Shown here one piece after another: positions 16,611 through 24,360 of a stretch of DNA of 64,000 nucleotides. Under the pieces are notes generated by a model. The model was not told where the DNA came from, did no database searches, and saw only the letters and a list, made by a program, of their open reading frames with translations. The stretch is taken from NCBI GenBank assembly GCA_964623265.1, contig CAZUTK010000006.1:4912-68911 (forward strand), read 5' to 3'. The position numbers and the translations under genes are program-made. Position 1 is the stretch's first letter; every line of letters starts with the position of its first letter. This DNA is from CAZUTK01 sp964623265 (GTDB lineage: Bacteria > Electryoneota > B3-LCP).

Positions 16611-17150
16611 TCAGACGACAAACCACACCGCCATCCCCATCAGCAGAATCCCGCCCCCGAATTCCGCCCAGCGCCCCAGACCCCGCGCCGCGCCGGCTCC
16701 GACGAACATCCCCGTCATAGTCATCAGCCCAGCCGTCAAACCGATCACCAGACAAGCGATGAAAATATTCAGACCTAAGAGACCCAGACTGAACCCCACC
16801 ACCATCGCATCCACGGACGTCGAAATCGAGAGGAGCACCAGCGTCCAGCCGCGCGTGGGATCTCTGCGGACTTCATCGGATCTGCGAATCAGCGCCTGTT
16901 TCGCCATCCGAAAGCCGATGACGCCGAGGCTTAAGGCTGCGACCCAAGCCGCCGCAGTGCCCAAGATCGTCGCCGCGTATTGACCCAACACCAACCCGAT
17001 CAGCGGCATCAAAAACTGAAACAGCGCAAAGTGAAAGCTGAGACGGAAAAGGCGCCGGACGGAAATCCCTTGCGCACCGACGCCGATGGCGACGGAAAAA
17101 GCATCGCAGCCCAACGCCACCGCAATCATCATAAGTTGAAAGGTAGCCAT
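16611..17150 (-). CDS. mntP: Manganese efflux pump MntP
   Basis: 179 residues and six hydrophobic helices. Conserved acidic sites of the MntP family lie in helix 1 (ALGCDAFSVAIGVGA) and helix 4 (LSISTSVDAMVVGFSLG). It exports Mn2+ across the inner membrane. Two start codons are possible: ATG at 17156 directly abuts the -10 box, so transcription should begin after it; ATG at 17150 falls at the expected transcription start, giving a leaderless mRNA. The second is chosen. No yybP-ykoY manganese riboswitch can fit between promoter and gene. Confidence 0.88.
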   Translation of the reverse strand: MATFQLMMIAVALGCDAFSVAIGVGAQGISVRRLFRLSFHFALFQFLMPLIGLVLGQYAATILGTAAAWVAALSLGVIGFRMAKQALIRRSDEVRRDPTRGWTLVLLSISTSVDAMVVGFSLGLLGLNIFIACLVIGLTAGLMTMTGMFVGAGAARGLGRWAEFGGGILLMGMAVWFVV

Positions 17151-17156
17151 TTTCAT

Positions 17157-17185
17157 AATATACGATTTCACCGAAAACAGATCAA
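17157..17185 (-). promoter_or_regulatory. Promoter of mntP-dapL, probably giving a leaderless mRNA
   Basis: Read on the minus strand: -35 TTGATC (17185-17180), a 17-bp spacer, -10 TATATT (17162-17157), followed immediately by ATGAAAATG. Initiation 6-8 nt after the -10 box falls on the second ATG at 17150. Confidence 0.75.
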
Positions 17186-17237
17186 GTTGACTTCTATGAT
17201 TTTCCGATGGGATACGCAACATTTCCGCATCCCATCC

Positions 17238-17266
17238 TTGACAGTCCCTGCTTTTTGTGTTAACTT
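17238..17266 (+). promoter_or_regulatory. Promoter of the MetV-MetF/EcfA operon
   Basis: -35 TTGACA (17238-17243), 17-bp spacer, -10 TAACTT (17261-17266). It lies 62 bp before the GTG start at 17328 and is divergent from the mntP promoter. Confidence 0.75.
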
Positions 17267-17327
17267 ATGCTCTGTTTCTATCCTGCCGGGGATCCCGATT
17301 ACCGCTTGAATTAAAGTCGAGGATCGC

Positions 17328-18968
17328 GTGATCGTCACCGAAAAGAAACCGCTCTCGGAACTGCTGCAGGCGCTGAACGGACTCTCGAAGATCTACCTGA
17401 TCGGCTGCGCCGACTGCGCCGCTTTGGCTCAGACCGGCGGCGAAAAAGAATTGGAGACGCTCAGCATCAAATTGGCGCAGAACAACAAGCAGATCATCGG
17501 AACCCTGCTTTCCGAAGGTCCCTGTCACAATCTGCGCATCAAGCAGGAACTGCGCGGAGTGCAGGAAGAAGTCTCCCGCGCCGACGCCCTGGTGGTGCTC
17601 GCCTGCGGCGCCGGCGTCCAGGCGGTCGCCGATCTGACGCTTCAGCCGGTCTTCCCGGGTTTAAACTCGCTCTTTCTGGGCAACGTCAAACGCTACGGCT
17701 GGTTCGAAGAACGTTGTTCCACCTGCGGCGAGTGCATTCTGGCGGACACCGGCGGTATCTGTCCGGTCACCCGCTGCGCCAAAGCCCTGGTAAACGGTCC
17801 CTGCGGCGGATCCCGAGATGGCAAATGCGAAGTGGGCGGCGACCGCGAGTGCGTCTGGGCGCTGATCTTCGAACGCCTCAAGGCGCAGGGACGGCTGCAC
17901 CTCCTCGACAAATACCAGCCGATGAAGGATTTCGAGCGCTCTATCAAACCCGGCATCGTGGATCTGCGCAACGAAAATCAGGACGCCCGTTCCGAACGTC
18001 TGGCGTCCATCGCCGTCGAGCGCGAAGCGAGATACGCGCATCACGAATTCGGCAACCGCAACTGGGAAATCAAACTGCAGGACGTCAAACCCCATTCCCT
18101 GACGCGTCTGCAACGCGCTCTGGAAGCGGGACAGTTCGTGCAAAGCGTAGAGCTCGTTCCGCCCAAGGGAGTGGATGTGGCAGCCGTTATGGAACAAGCC
18201 CGCTCCATCCGGGACTACGTCATCGCCGTCAACGTCAACGAAAATCCCGCGTCCGTCATGCGATTGAACTCCCTTTCACTGTCTCACCTGCTGGCGCAAG
18301 AGGGGATCGAACCCATCTTCCACATCACCACGCGCGAACGCAACCGTCTTGCGTTGCAGAGCGAATTGCTGGGGGCGTATGTGCTGGGCATCCGCAATGT
18401 CCTCGTCCTGACCGGCGACCATCAGTCTATGGGCGACCACAAGGAAGCCAAACCTGTGTACGACCTGGATTCCGTCCAGCTCCTGCGGCTGTGCACCGAA
18501 ATGATGGGCGGGAAAGACTACAACGGCCACGACCTCGACGGCAAACCGGAATTCTACCTCGGCGCCGTCGTCAACCCGGGTTCCGATCTGCCCGAACTGC
18601 AGATCCTGAAGATGAAGAAAAAGGCGCTGGCGGGAGCCCGCTATTTCTTAACTCAGGCGGTGTACGACCTGAACGTTCTGGCGCAATTTATGGAACAGAT
18701 CAGAGAAATCGAAGCCTACGTCATCGCCGGAATCATCCCGCTGAAGTCCGCGAAAATGGCGCGATTTATGAACCAGAACATCCCCGGAATCAAAGTGCCG
18801 GATCATCTGATCGAGAAGATGGAAAAAACAGCGGATCGCACGGCGGAATCCATCGCCATCGCCCGCGATCTGGTGAACGGCTGCCGGGATCTCTGCCATG
18901 GCGCTCATATTATGCCCATCGGCTGGTATCACATCGTCCCCCGTATCTTTGACCCTGTGCCGAATTGA
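17328..18968 (+). CDS. MetV-MetF fusion: methylenetetrahydrofolate reductase with N-terminal iron-sulfur/zinc domain
   Basis: 546 residues starting at GTG (RBS GAGGA). Residues about 1-220 are the MTHFR_C/MetV domain with the dense cysteine region CSTCGECILADTGGICPV followed by RCAKALVNGPCGG. Residues about 260-546 are a MetF TIM barrel (QSVELVPPKGVD; VLVLTGDHQSMGDH; AGIIPLKSAKMARFMN). MetF reduces methylene-tetrahydrofolate to methyl-tetrahydrofolate for methionine synthesis or the methyl branch of the Wood-Ljungdahl pathway. MetV is normally a separate partner that passes electrons to MetF. Here both sit on one chain. The stop overlaps the TTG start of the next gene. Confidence 0.88.
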   Translation: MIVTEKKPLSELLQALNGLSKIYLIGCADCAALAQTGGEKELETLSIKLAQNNKQIIGTLLSEGPCHNLRIKQELRGVQEEVSRADALVVLACGAGVQAVADLTLQPVFPGLNSLFLGNVKRYGWFEERCSTCGECILADTGGICPVTRCAKALVNGPCGGSRDGKCEVGGDRECVWALIFERLKAQGRLHLLDKYQPMKDFERSIKPGIVDLRNENQDARSERLASIAVEREARYAHHEFGNRNWEIKLQDVKPHSLTRLQRALEAGQFVQSVELVPPKGVDVAAVMEQARSIRDYVIAVNVNENPASVMRLNSLSLSHLLAQEGIEPIFHITTRERNRLALQSELLGAYVLGIRNVLVLTGDHQSMGDHKEAKPVYDLDSVQLLRLCTEMMGGKDYNGHDLDGKPEFYLGAVVNPGSDLPELQILKMKKKALAGARYFLTQAVYDLNVLAQFMEQIREIEAYVIAGIIPLKSAKMARFMNQNIPGIKVPDHLIEKMEKTADRTAESIAIARDLVNGCRDLCHGAHIMPIGWYHIVPRIFDPVPN

Positions 18969-19762
18969 CGAACTTCCCCGAACAGAGCAACTTCTGCGTG
19001 CAAGCGGATCACCTCACCTTCACCTATCCCGGCGGCGAAGAACCCGTCTTGAAAGACCTCTCGTTTCAAATCCCTTCAAGACAGTTCGTCGCCCTGCTGG
19101 GCGCCAACGGCTGCGGAAAATCCACGCTGGCGAAGCTCCTCGCCGGTCTGCTCACCCCGGACTCTGGAACCCTGAAAGTCCTGGATTATGACTCTTCCCA
19201 ACCGTCGTCCATCCACTCCATTCGCGGCAGAGTCGGCATCGTATTCCAATCTCCCGACGAGCAAATGGTAGCGACAACGGTGGAAAGAGAAATCGCTTTC
19301 GGAATGGAGAACTTAGGCGTAAAACCGACGCAAATCCGCCTTCGCCTGGAGGAACTCTTGCAGCGTTTCGGCTTGACTCCCTACGCTAAAAGGTCGCCGT
19401 TTCTCCTCTCCGGCGGTGAGAAACAGCGCCTGGCTGTGGCTTCCATCCTGGCAATGCAGCCTCAGTTCCTGATCCTGGACGAAGTAACCTCCCTGCTTGA
19501 CCCGGCGGGGCGGAGATCCATCCAAGAAATGTTTCAGGAGATCCGGCGGGATTGCACCCTGCTCCTGATCACTCAATTCCCCGCTGAGGCTTCGTCGGCG
19601 GACCGCCTCTGGATTATGGATCGCGGTATGATCATCGCGGATGGTCCTCCGGGTGAGATTTTCCGCAAAGCGGCTTCCAAAAGCATCGCCGGCGTCGGCG
19701 TTCCCCCGATCTTCGAGCTCCTGAACGCCGCGGAAAACCCCTCCTCCGATACTTTTCAATGA
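18965..19762 (+). CDS. ECF-type ABC transporter ATPase (EcfA/CbiO-like), orphan
   Basis: 265 residues. Walker A GANGCGKST, the ECF-typical Q-loop FQSPDEQMVATTVEREIAFG, signature LSGGEKQRLAVAS and Walker B FLILDEVTSLLDP are all present. ECF ATPases energise uptake of vitamins or Co/Ni together with a transmembrane T subunit and a substrate-binding S subunit. Neither is adjacent, so it may serve a module encoded elsewhere. Start at TTG 18965 overlaps the upstream stop (TTGA), so translation is coupled to the MetV-MetF gene. A folate- or corrinoid-related substrate is only a guess from context. Confidence 0.85.
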   Translation: MTNFPEQSNFCVQADHLTFTYPGGEEPVLKDLSFQIPSRQFVALLGANGCGKSTLAKLLAGLLTPDSGTLKVLDYDSSQPSSIHSIRGRVGIVFQSPDEQMVATTVEREIAFGMENLGVKPTQIRLRLEELLQRFGLTPYAKRSPFLLSGGEKQRLAVASILAMQPQFLILDEVTSLLDPAGRRSIQEMFQEIRRDCTLLLITQFPAEASSADRLWIMDRGMIIADGPPGEIFRKAASKSIAGVGVPPIFELLNAAENPSSDTFQ

Positions 19763-19807
19763 GCCGATTTCCGGCTTAAAAGCTCAATGCTCTTCGCAAA
19801 AAACCTT

Positions 19808-19836
19808 TTGACTCTATCGCCGGAAATGACTATATT
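19808..19836 (+). promoter_or_regulatory. Promoter of the ubiA-maf-rodZ-ispG operon
   Basis: -35 TTGACT (19808-19813), 17-bp spacer, -10 TATATT (19831-19836). The next start codon is the ATG at 19893, giving a leader of about 50 nt. Confidence 0.8.
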
Positions 19837-19892
19837 CCATCGCAAGCACGCTGGATTAGCGACCGGTGGTTCAATGCATTACGGAATCCACA

Positions 19893-20747
19893 ATGAACCT
19901 TAAGGCGTTTCTGCTCATTTTGCGCCCCGTCAACTGCGTCATCACCTTTTTATCCGTCGTCATCGCCGGAATCATATCGAATGCTTACTGGATGGATTTT
20001 TCTCCGGAATTGGCGCTGGCGGGCGTTTCCGCTGCGTTGATCGCCGGCGGCGGGAATGCGTACAATGATTACCGGGATCGGCATCTCGACGCCGTGCAGA
20101 AGAAACACCGCCCCCTGCCCGCCGGTGAAATATCCCCTCCCGCCGCCCTGATCTGGTCCGGATTCTGCCTCGCCACAGGCGTCATCGCCGCCGTCTGGAT
20201 TGGAGTCGCGGCTTTCGGGATCGCCGTCTGCGCCGCTATGCTATTGATCCTTTACAGCCGTTTCTGGAAAGGGCGGCCCCTGTTCGGGAACGTCGTCGTA
20301 GCCCTGGTCGCCTCCCTCGCTCTCATCTATGGAGGAATCGCCGTGCGCCTGGTCGAGCCAGCGATCTGGGCGGCTCTCCTCGCGTTCCTCTTTCATCTCG
20401 GCCGCGAAATCATCAAGGATATGGCGGACCTGCCGGGAGACCTCGAGCACGGCATTCGCACGTTGCCGACCGTCTGGGGTATCCCCGCCGCCCGCTTGGG
20501 CGTCACTTCTGCCTTTTTTCTCTTAGCGCTCGCCCTCCCGCTGCCGTATTATCTGGGGAATTTCCGCTTCGAATACATCTTAATTTCTTTGATCGGGGTG
20601 TTGCCGGTGCTGATTGCTGCGACATGGCTCGTCTGGAAATGGCTTCGTCCGGAACAACTGCATCTCCTCAGCGTAATCGTAAAGCTGGATATGCTCGTAG
20701 GGCTGGCAGCGCTGTATTTCGGCAGACCCGTGGAGCCGTCGGGATGA
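19893..20747 (+). CDS. UbiA-family prenyltransferase
   Basis: 284 residues from the ATG at 19893; a GTG at 19866 is in frame but has no advantage. The polytopic protein carries both Asp-rich Mg-diphosphate motifs: NAYNDYRDRHLD (NxxxDxxxD) near residue 58 and KDMADLPGDLEHGIRTLP (DxxxD type) near 178. UbiA enzymes attach isoprenoid chains to aromatic rings or to glycerol phosphate. The short size and the motif GNAYNDYRD resemble the geranylgeranylglycerol-phosphate geranylgeranyltransferase branch annotated in many FCB bacteria, but menaquinone or heme-type substrates are possible. The start of maf overlaps its stop (ATGA). ispG in the same operon supplies isoprenoid precursors. Confidence 0.85.
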   Translation: MNLKAFLLILRPVNCVITFLSVVIAGIISNAYWMDFSPELALAGVSAALIAGGGNAYNDYRDRHLDAVQKKHRPLPAGEISPPAALIWSGFCLATGVIAAVWIGVAAFGIAVCAAMLLILYSRFWKGRPLFGNVVVALVASLALIYGGIAVRLVEPAIWAALLAFLFHLGREIIKDMADLPGDLEHGIRTLPTVWGIPAARLGVTSAFFLLALALPLPYYLGNFRFEYILISLIGVLPVLIAATWLVWKWLRPEQLHLLSVIVKLDMLVGLAALYFGRPVEPSG

Positions 20748-21367
20748 AGGGATTCGAAAAAGCAACGTCCGATTTCTGGAAGCGAGCCGGAATCGTCGAA
20801 CCGCTGGTTCTCGCATCTTCATCTCCGCGCCGATCCGACCTGCTGCAAGCAATCGGCATCCCTTTCGAGGTCGCGCGGCCCGTGCAGGATGACGAAGGCT
20901 ACGATCTCTGGGATGGAGGGGAACTCCTGCGCAGCAGAGCTGTTAAAAAAGCGGAGAGCGTACGGGACTTTTATCCGAATCGCATGATTCTCGCCGCCGA
21001 CACCGTCGTCGTCGTGGATAGTCGAGTCTTGGGCAAACCGGCGGATGCCGCCGCCGCGGAGCACATGCTGTTCACGCTCTCCGGCCGGTCGCACAATGTC
21101 TACACCGCCCTCTGTCTATTGGATGGCACGCAGCAGCGGCAGAAGCTGGACATCTGCCGCACTCAAGTCACGTTCAAAAGACTGGAACCCTCATGGATTC
21201 ACGCCTACCTAAAAAGCGGTGAACCGATGGACAAAGCCGGTGCGTACGGCATCCAGGGACTCGGCAGTCTGTGGGTGGATTCCATTCAAGGCTGCTATTA
21301 CAATGTCGTGGGGCTGCCCCTTTCCTTGCTCTGGGATTTCCTAAAGTCAGGAGAAGAGGATGGATAG
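20744..21367 (+). CDS. maf: Maf-family nucleoside triphosphate pyrophosphatase
   Basis: 207 residues from the ATG at 20744 that overlaps the ubiA stop by 4 bp. Family motifs: LASSSPRRSDLLQ at the start, LAADTVVVVDS with the catalytic Asp, and DKAGAYGIQGLGSLWVDSI. Maf proteins hydrolyse non-canonical or modified nucleotides (dTTP/UTP or m7GTP) in the cytoplasm. The length is normal. The next gene overlaps by 8 bp. Confidence 0.9.
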   Translation: MKGFEKATSDFWKRAGIVEPLVLASSSPRRSDLLQAIGIPFEVARPVQDDEGYDLWDGGELLRSRAVKKAESVRDFYPNRMILAADTVVVVDSRVLGKPADAAAAEHMLFTLSGRSHNVYTALCLLDGTQQRQKLDICRTQVTFKRLEPSWIHAYLKSGEPMDKAGAYGIQGLGSLWVDSIQGCYYNVVGLPLSLLWDFLKSGEEDG

Positions 21368-22271
21368 GCAAAATTCTTCCGACTCAATCCAGGCATTTGG
21401 ACGCGAATTGGTGGACGCCCGCAATTATAAAGGAATGTCGCTGGAGCAGATCGCGGACATCACCAAGATTGACGTGCGCTATTTGAAAGCCATGGAAACC
21501 GGCGACTGGGATATGCTGCCTCAGCCTTATATGGAGGCATTCCTGAAGGCTTACGCCGAAGCCGTCGGTATGAACATTCCCAAGGTGATGAAAAAATACC
21601 GGGAAATGGTGCAGCGGCGGCTCGACGCCGCCCAGCCACCGGAAGAAGCAGCCGAACCGGACGAAGCCCAACACGGGGTAACCGCTGAATCCAAGCTCTC
21701 GAGGGACTTATTCAAATACGTCCTCATCGGTCTGTTCGTCTTTTCAGCCGTCGCGATCTTCATAGTCTTGCTGTTTAATCCGTTCGAAGAGCGCACCCGG
21801 AATATCCCTGTCCCTGTCTATCAAGAAAAAGAAGTCGTTCCCCCGAAGAGCTCGCCGGGCGTTCTCCCCGCGGATACCGCCCAAGCCCTGCCGGTCACTT
21901 CAGCAGATACCGCGCGTTCGGATACGCAGAAAGTCTTCAGCCCGGATCAGATCCCGGTGGGAATTCATCTGCGCGCCCGAGCCACTCAACCCTGCTGGTT
22001 GCGAGCCACCTTAGACGAGCAGACCGTGCAGGACGTCATCCTCCAGCCCGGCGATACGCTCTCCTGGAACGCCGTCGAACGGGTGGAACTGTTCATCGGA
22101 AACGCCGGGGGTCTGGACCTGAGTATGGATGGTGAGGCACTGGGAGTCCTGGGTCCGGAAGGCAGACCGGTGACCATCGTCATCACCCCGGAAGGCATCC
22201 AATCCCAGCGGCTGGGAAAGGTGACGGCGCTGCGGGATACTATGGATTCTAAACGAAGAAGAAACCCTTGA
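21360..22271 (+). CDS. RodZ-like membrane protein with N-terminal helix-turn-helix
   Basis: 303 residues. The N-terminal HTH_25 domain (about 10-85, ELVDARNYKGMSLEQIADIT, YLKAMETGDWDMLP) is followed by a charged linker, one membrane helix at about 121-142 (VLIGLFVFSAVAIFIVLLF), a Pro/Ala-rich periplasmic linker and a C-terminal DUF4115-like beta domain (RARATQPCWLRATLDEQ). RodZ anchors MreB to the membrane and sets rod shape. In FCB genomes the same layout is often annotated only as an HTH protein. Confidence 0.82.
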   Translation: MDRQNSSDSIQAFGRELVDARNYKGMSLEQIADITKIDVRYLKAMETGDWDMLPQPYMEAFLKAYAEAVGMNIPKVMKKYREMVQRRLDAAQPPEEAAEPDEAQHGVTAESKLSRDLFKYVLIGLFVFSAVAIFIVLLFNPFEERTRNIPVPVYQEKEVVPPKSSPGVLPADTAQALPVTSADTARSDTQKVFSPDQIPVGIHLRARATQPCWLRATLDEQTVQDVILQPGDTLSWNAVERVELFIGNAGGLDLSMDGEALGVLGPEGRPVTIVITPEGIQSQRLGKVTALRDTMDSKRRRNP

Positions 22272-23356
22272 TTCAACGCAAACCGACTCGCCGCGTGCTG
22301 GTCGGATCTCTGGGCATCGGCGGCTTTGAACCCGTCCGAGTCCAGTCAATGACCAGCACCCCGACGACGAACATAAACGCTACACTGGAGCAAATCCGTC
22401 AACTGGAAGCCGCCGGCTGCGAACTGGTCAGGCTGGCGGTTCCGGATCAGGCTTCCGTCGAAGCCTTCGGCGAAATCCGCCGCGAAGTCAGCCTGCCGCT
22501 GGTGGCGGATATCCATTTCGATTACCGCTTGGCGCTTGCGGTTCTACGCGTCGGCGCCGACAAGATCCGTTTGAATCCCGGCAACATCGGCGGTGCGCAA
22601 CGCGCCTTGCAGGTCGCGCGGGAAGCCGCGGCGCGAGGCGTTCCCATCCGCATCGGCGTCAATTCCGGATCCGTCGAGAAGGACCTGCTGGAAAAATACG
22701 GTGAACCGACGCCGGACGCTCTGGTGGAGAGCGCTCTGCGCAATCTGGATCTCCTCTCCACGGTGCCCGATCTGCAGATCGTCCTCTCCCTGAAGGCTTC
22801 CGACGTCTGGACTACCATCGCCGCCTACCGTTCCATCTCCGAAAAAACCGATCACCCCCTGCACTTGGGCGTCACCGAAGCAGGCACGCCCTTCGCCGGC
22901 TCCATCCGCTCGGCGGTGGGCATCGGAACGCTGCTGGCGGAAGGGATCGGCGATACTCTGCGGGTCTCGCTGACCGGCGACGTGCGGCAGGAAGTGCGCG
23001 CCGCCTGGGAGATCCTGCGCTCCTTAGGCATCCGCCGCCGCGGCGTCGAACTGATCAGCTGCCCCACCTGCGGCAGAACGGAAGTGGATCTGATCCCCAT
23101 TGCCCAACGCGTGGAAGCGGAACTGGCGGACATCCAGCAGCCCTTGCGCGTGGCGGTGATGGGCTGCGCTGTAAACGGCCCGGGTGAAGCCCGCACAGCC
23201 GACGTCGGCGTCGCCTGCGGCAAAGGCAAAGGCTTGATCTTCCGCCGCGGCGAAATCCTGCGCCAGGTGCCGGAAGAGAAGATCGTCGAAGAATTGGTGC
23301 GCGAGGTGCGCGCGTTTCTGTCGAACAGCAGTCAACACCGCAAGAAAGATGCGTAA
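22268..23356 (+). CDS. ispG: 4-hydroxy-3-methylbut-2-enyl diphosphate synthase (flavodoxin/ferredoxin type)
   Basis: 362 residues starting at TTG, overlapping the rodZ-like stop (TTGA). The TIM barrel (VRVQSMTSTPT; DIHFDYRLAL; DKIRLNPGNIG) is followed by the 4Fe-4S domain with SCPTCGRTEVDL and MGCAVNGPGEA, which supply the three cluster cysteines. It catalyses the penultimate step of the non-mevalonate isoprenoid pathway. This is the short bacterial form without the inserted middle domain. Co-transcription with the UbiA prenyltransferase fits a shared isoprenoid role. Confidence 0.95.
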   Translation: MIQRKPTRRVLVGSLGIGGFEPVRVQSMTSTPTTNINATLEQIRQLEAAGCELVRLAVPDQASVEAFGEIRREVSLPLVADIHFDYRLALAVLRVGADKIRLNPGNIGGAQRALQVAREAAARGVPIRIGVNSGSVEKDLLEKYGEPTPDALVESALRNLDLLSTVPDLQIVLSLKASDVWTTIAAYRSISEKTDHPLHLGVTEAGTPFAGSIRSAVGIGTLLAEGIGDTLRVSLTGDVRQEVRAAWEILRSLGIRRRGVELISCPTCGRTEVDLIPIAQRVEAELADIQQPLRVAVMGCAVNGPGEARTADVGVACGKGKGLIFRRGEILRQVPEEKIVEELVREVRAFLSNSSQHRKKDA

Positions 23357-23433
23357 TCCCCGCGCCCGTGCCGAACGAAATTAAACCAAGCATCCGGACT
23401 CCGAAAGATGCCTCCGGATGCGGGAGAATCAGC

Positions 23434-23880
23434 ATGCTTGCCACCCCATTTTCAGAAGGCTACCTCCTGCGCCTCGAACGCGATGAAGAGGTCACGGAAT
23501 CGCTTACCCGATTACAGGAAGAAAAAGAGATCCGTGCCGGAATCATCTCCGGTCTGGGCGGCGTCGCCGATGCCGAACTCGGCTTCTACGACCTCCCCGC
23601 CAAAACCTACCTTCGCCGGGTCATCCCCGGCAATCTCGAACTCGTGCATTACCTCGGAAACGTGACCTTGGTGGACGGAAAACCCTTCATCCACGCTCAC
23701 GCCGTGGTCTCCGGCAGGGATTATCAGGCATATTCCGGTCACTTCTTCAAAGCCCGGGTCGCCGTCACCGGCGAATTCGTCGTCCGCCCCGCGGACTGGC
23801 GCGTCAGCCGCGTCCTGGACGATTTCACCGGTCTGAAGCTGATGGATCTCGCCCATCCGCAACACCGCGGCAAAAAATGA
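23434..23880 (+). CDS. PPC/DUF296-domain protein
   Basis: 148 residues from the ATG at 23434 (RBS GGGAGA); a GTG at 23368 would add 22 poorly conserved residues. A single PPC (plants and prokaryotes conserved) domain covers nearly all of it: GYLLRLERDEEVTESLTRL, AGIISGLGGVADAELGFYD, FIHAHAVVSG. Bacterial PPC proteins form trimers and may bind small ligands or DNA. There is no AT-hook, so the DNA-binding label used for plant homologues is not supported here. Confidence 0.8.
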   Translation: MLATPFSEGYLLRLERDEEVTESLTRLQEEKEIRAGIISGLGGVADAELGFYDLPAKTYLRRVIPGNLELVHYLGNVTLVDGKPFIHAHAVVSGRDYQAYSGHFFKARVAVTGEFVVRPADWRVSRVLDDFTGLKLMDLAHPQHRGKK

Positions 23881-24203
23881 TCGTCCCGGCGCCGAAAGAG
23901 CGCGGAATCCGCCGCTTCCGCAGCGAAGAGATCCGCATGCTGGAAACCGCCGCAGGCGGCGCGCCGATCCGTTTCCTCCACGACGGCCGCGAACAACGCG
24001 TCGCCGAAATCCTGAGCCAGTGGCAGGATTACGGTTTCTCGCCCGCCGCGCTGAAGCGCAACTGGCGCAACCGGCGCCACCGCAACTACTACGAAGTCCG
24101 CACCGAAGACGGAGCGCACTTCCTCCTCTACTTCGACCGCGGAGTCAAACCCGAGAGCCCGCGCAGATGGATCCTGCTGGAAGAATACGGATCCCGCGAC
24201 TGA
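23877..24203 (+). CDS. Small basic protein of unknown function
   Basis: 108 residues, overlapping the PPC gene by ATGA. The central basic motif RNWRNRRHRNYYEVRTEDG is followed by FLLYFDR and a conserved-looking aromatic end (RRWILLEEYG). It resembles the DUF6504 type of short bacterial proteins, but this is a recollection and not a search result. No signal or membrane segment. It is the last gene of the ubiA-maf-rodZ-ispG operon. Confidence 0.65.
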   Translation: MIVPAPKERGIRRFRSEEIRMLETAAGGAPIRFLHDGREQRVAEILSQWQDYGFSPAALKRNWRNRRHRNYYEVRTEDGAHFLLYFDRGVKPESPRRWILLEEYGSRD

Positions 24204-24239
24204 CTCGCCCGGCCGATCCGCGGAAATTCGCTTCAGCGC

Positions 24240-24268
24240 TTGACTTTCCCGCGCGGATTGCTTACATT
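24240..24268 (+). promoter_or_regulatory. Promoter of the epimerase/gcvPB unit
   Basis: -35 TTGACT (24240-24245), 17-bp spacer, -10 TACATT (24263-24268). About 85 nt of leader precede the GTG at 24361. Confidence 0.8.
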
Positions 24269-24289
24269 ATGCTGAAATCCGCTTCGTTC

Positions 24290-24328
24290 GCGGTCTGCAC
24301 CGATTCGGGATTCCGCTTGGCAGACCGC
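24290..24328 (+). promoter_or_regulatory. Stem-loop in the leader of the epimerase gene
   Basis: GCGGTCTGC (24290-24298) pairs perfectly with GCAGACCGC (24320-24328), a 9-bp stem around a 21-nt loop, about 15 nt after the predicted transcription start. No T-tract follows. The octamer CAGACCGC also forms the closing stem of the leader at 26569-26625. Confidence 0.45.
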
Positions 24329-24360
24329 AGAGATCAACCGTTAAATCCCCGGAGCGCCCC

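Noticed and set aside
23434..23880. AT-hook DNA-binding regulator
   Set aside because: Only the PPC domain is present; no AT-hook is seen.
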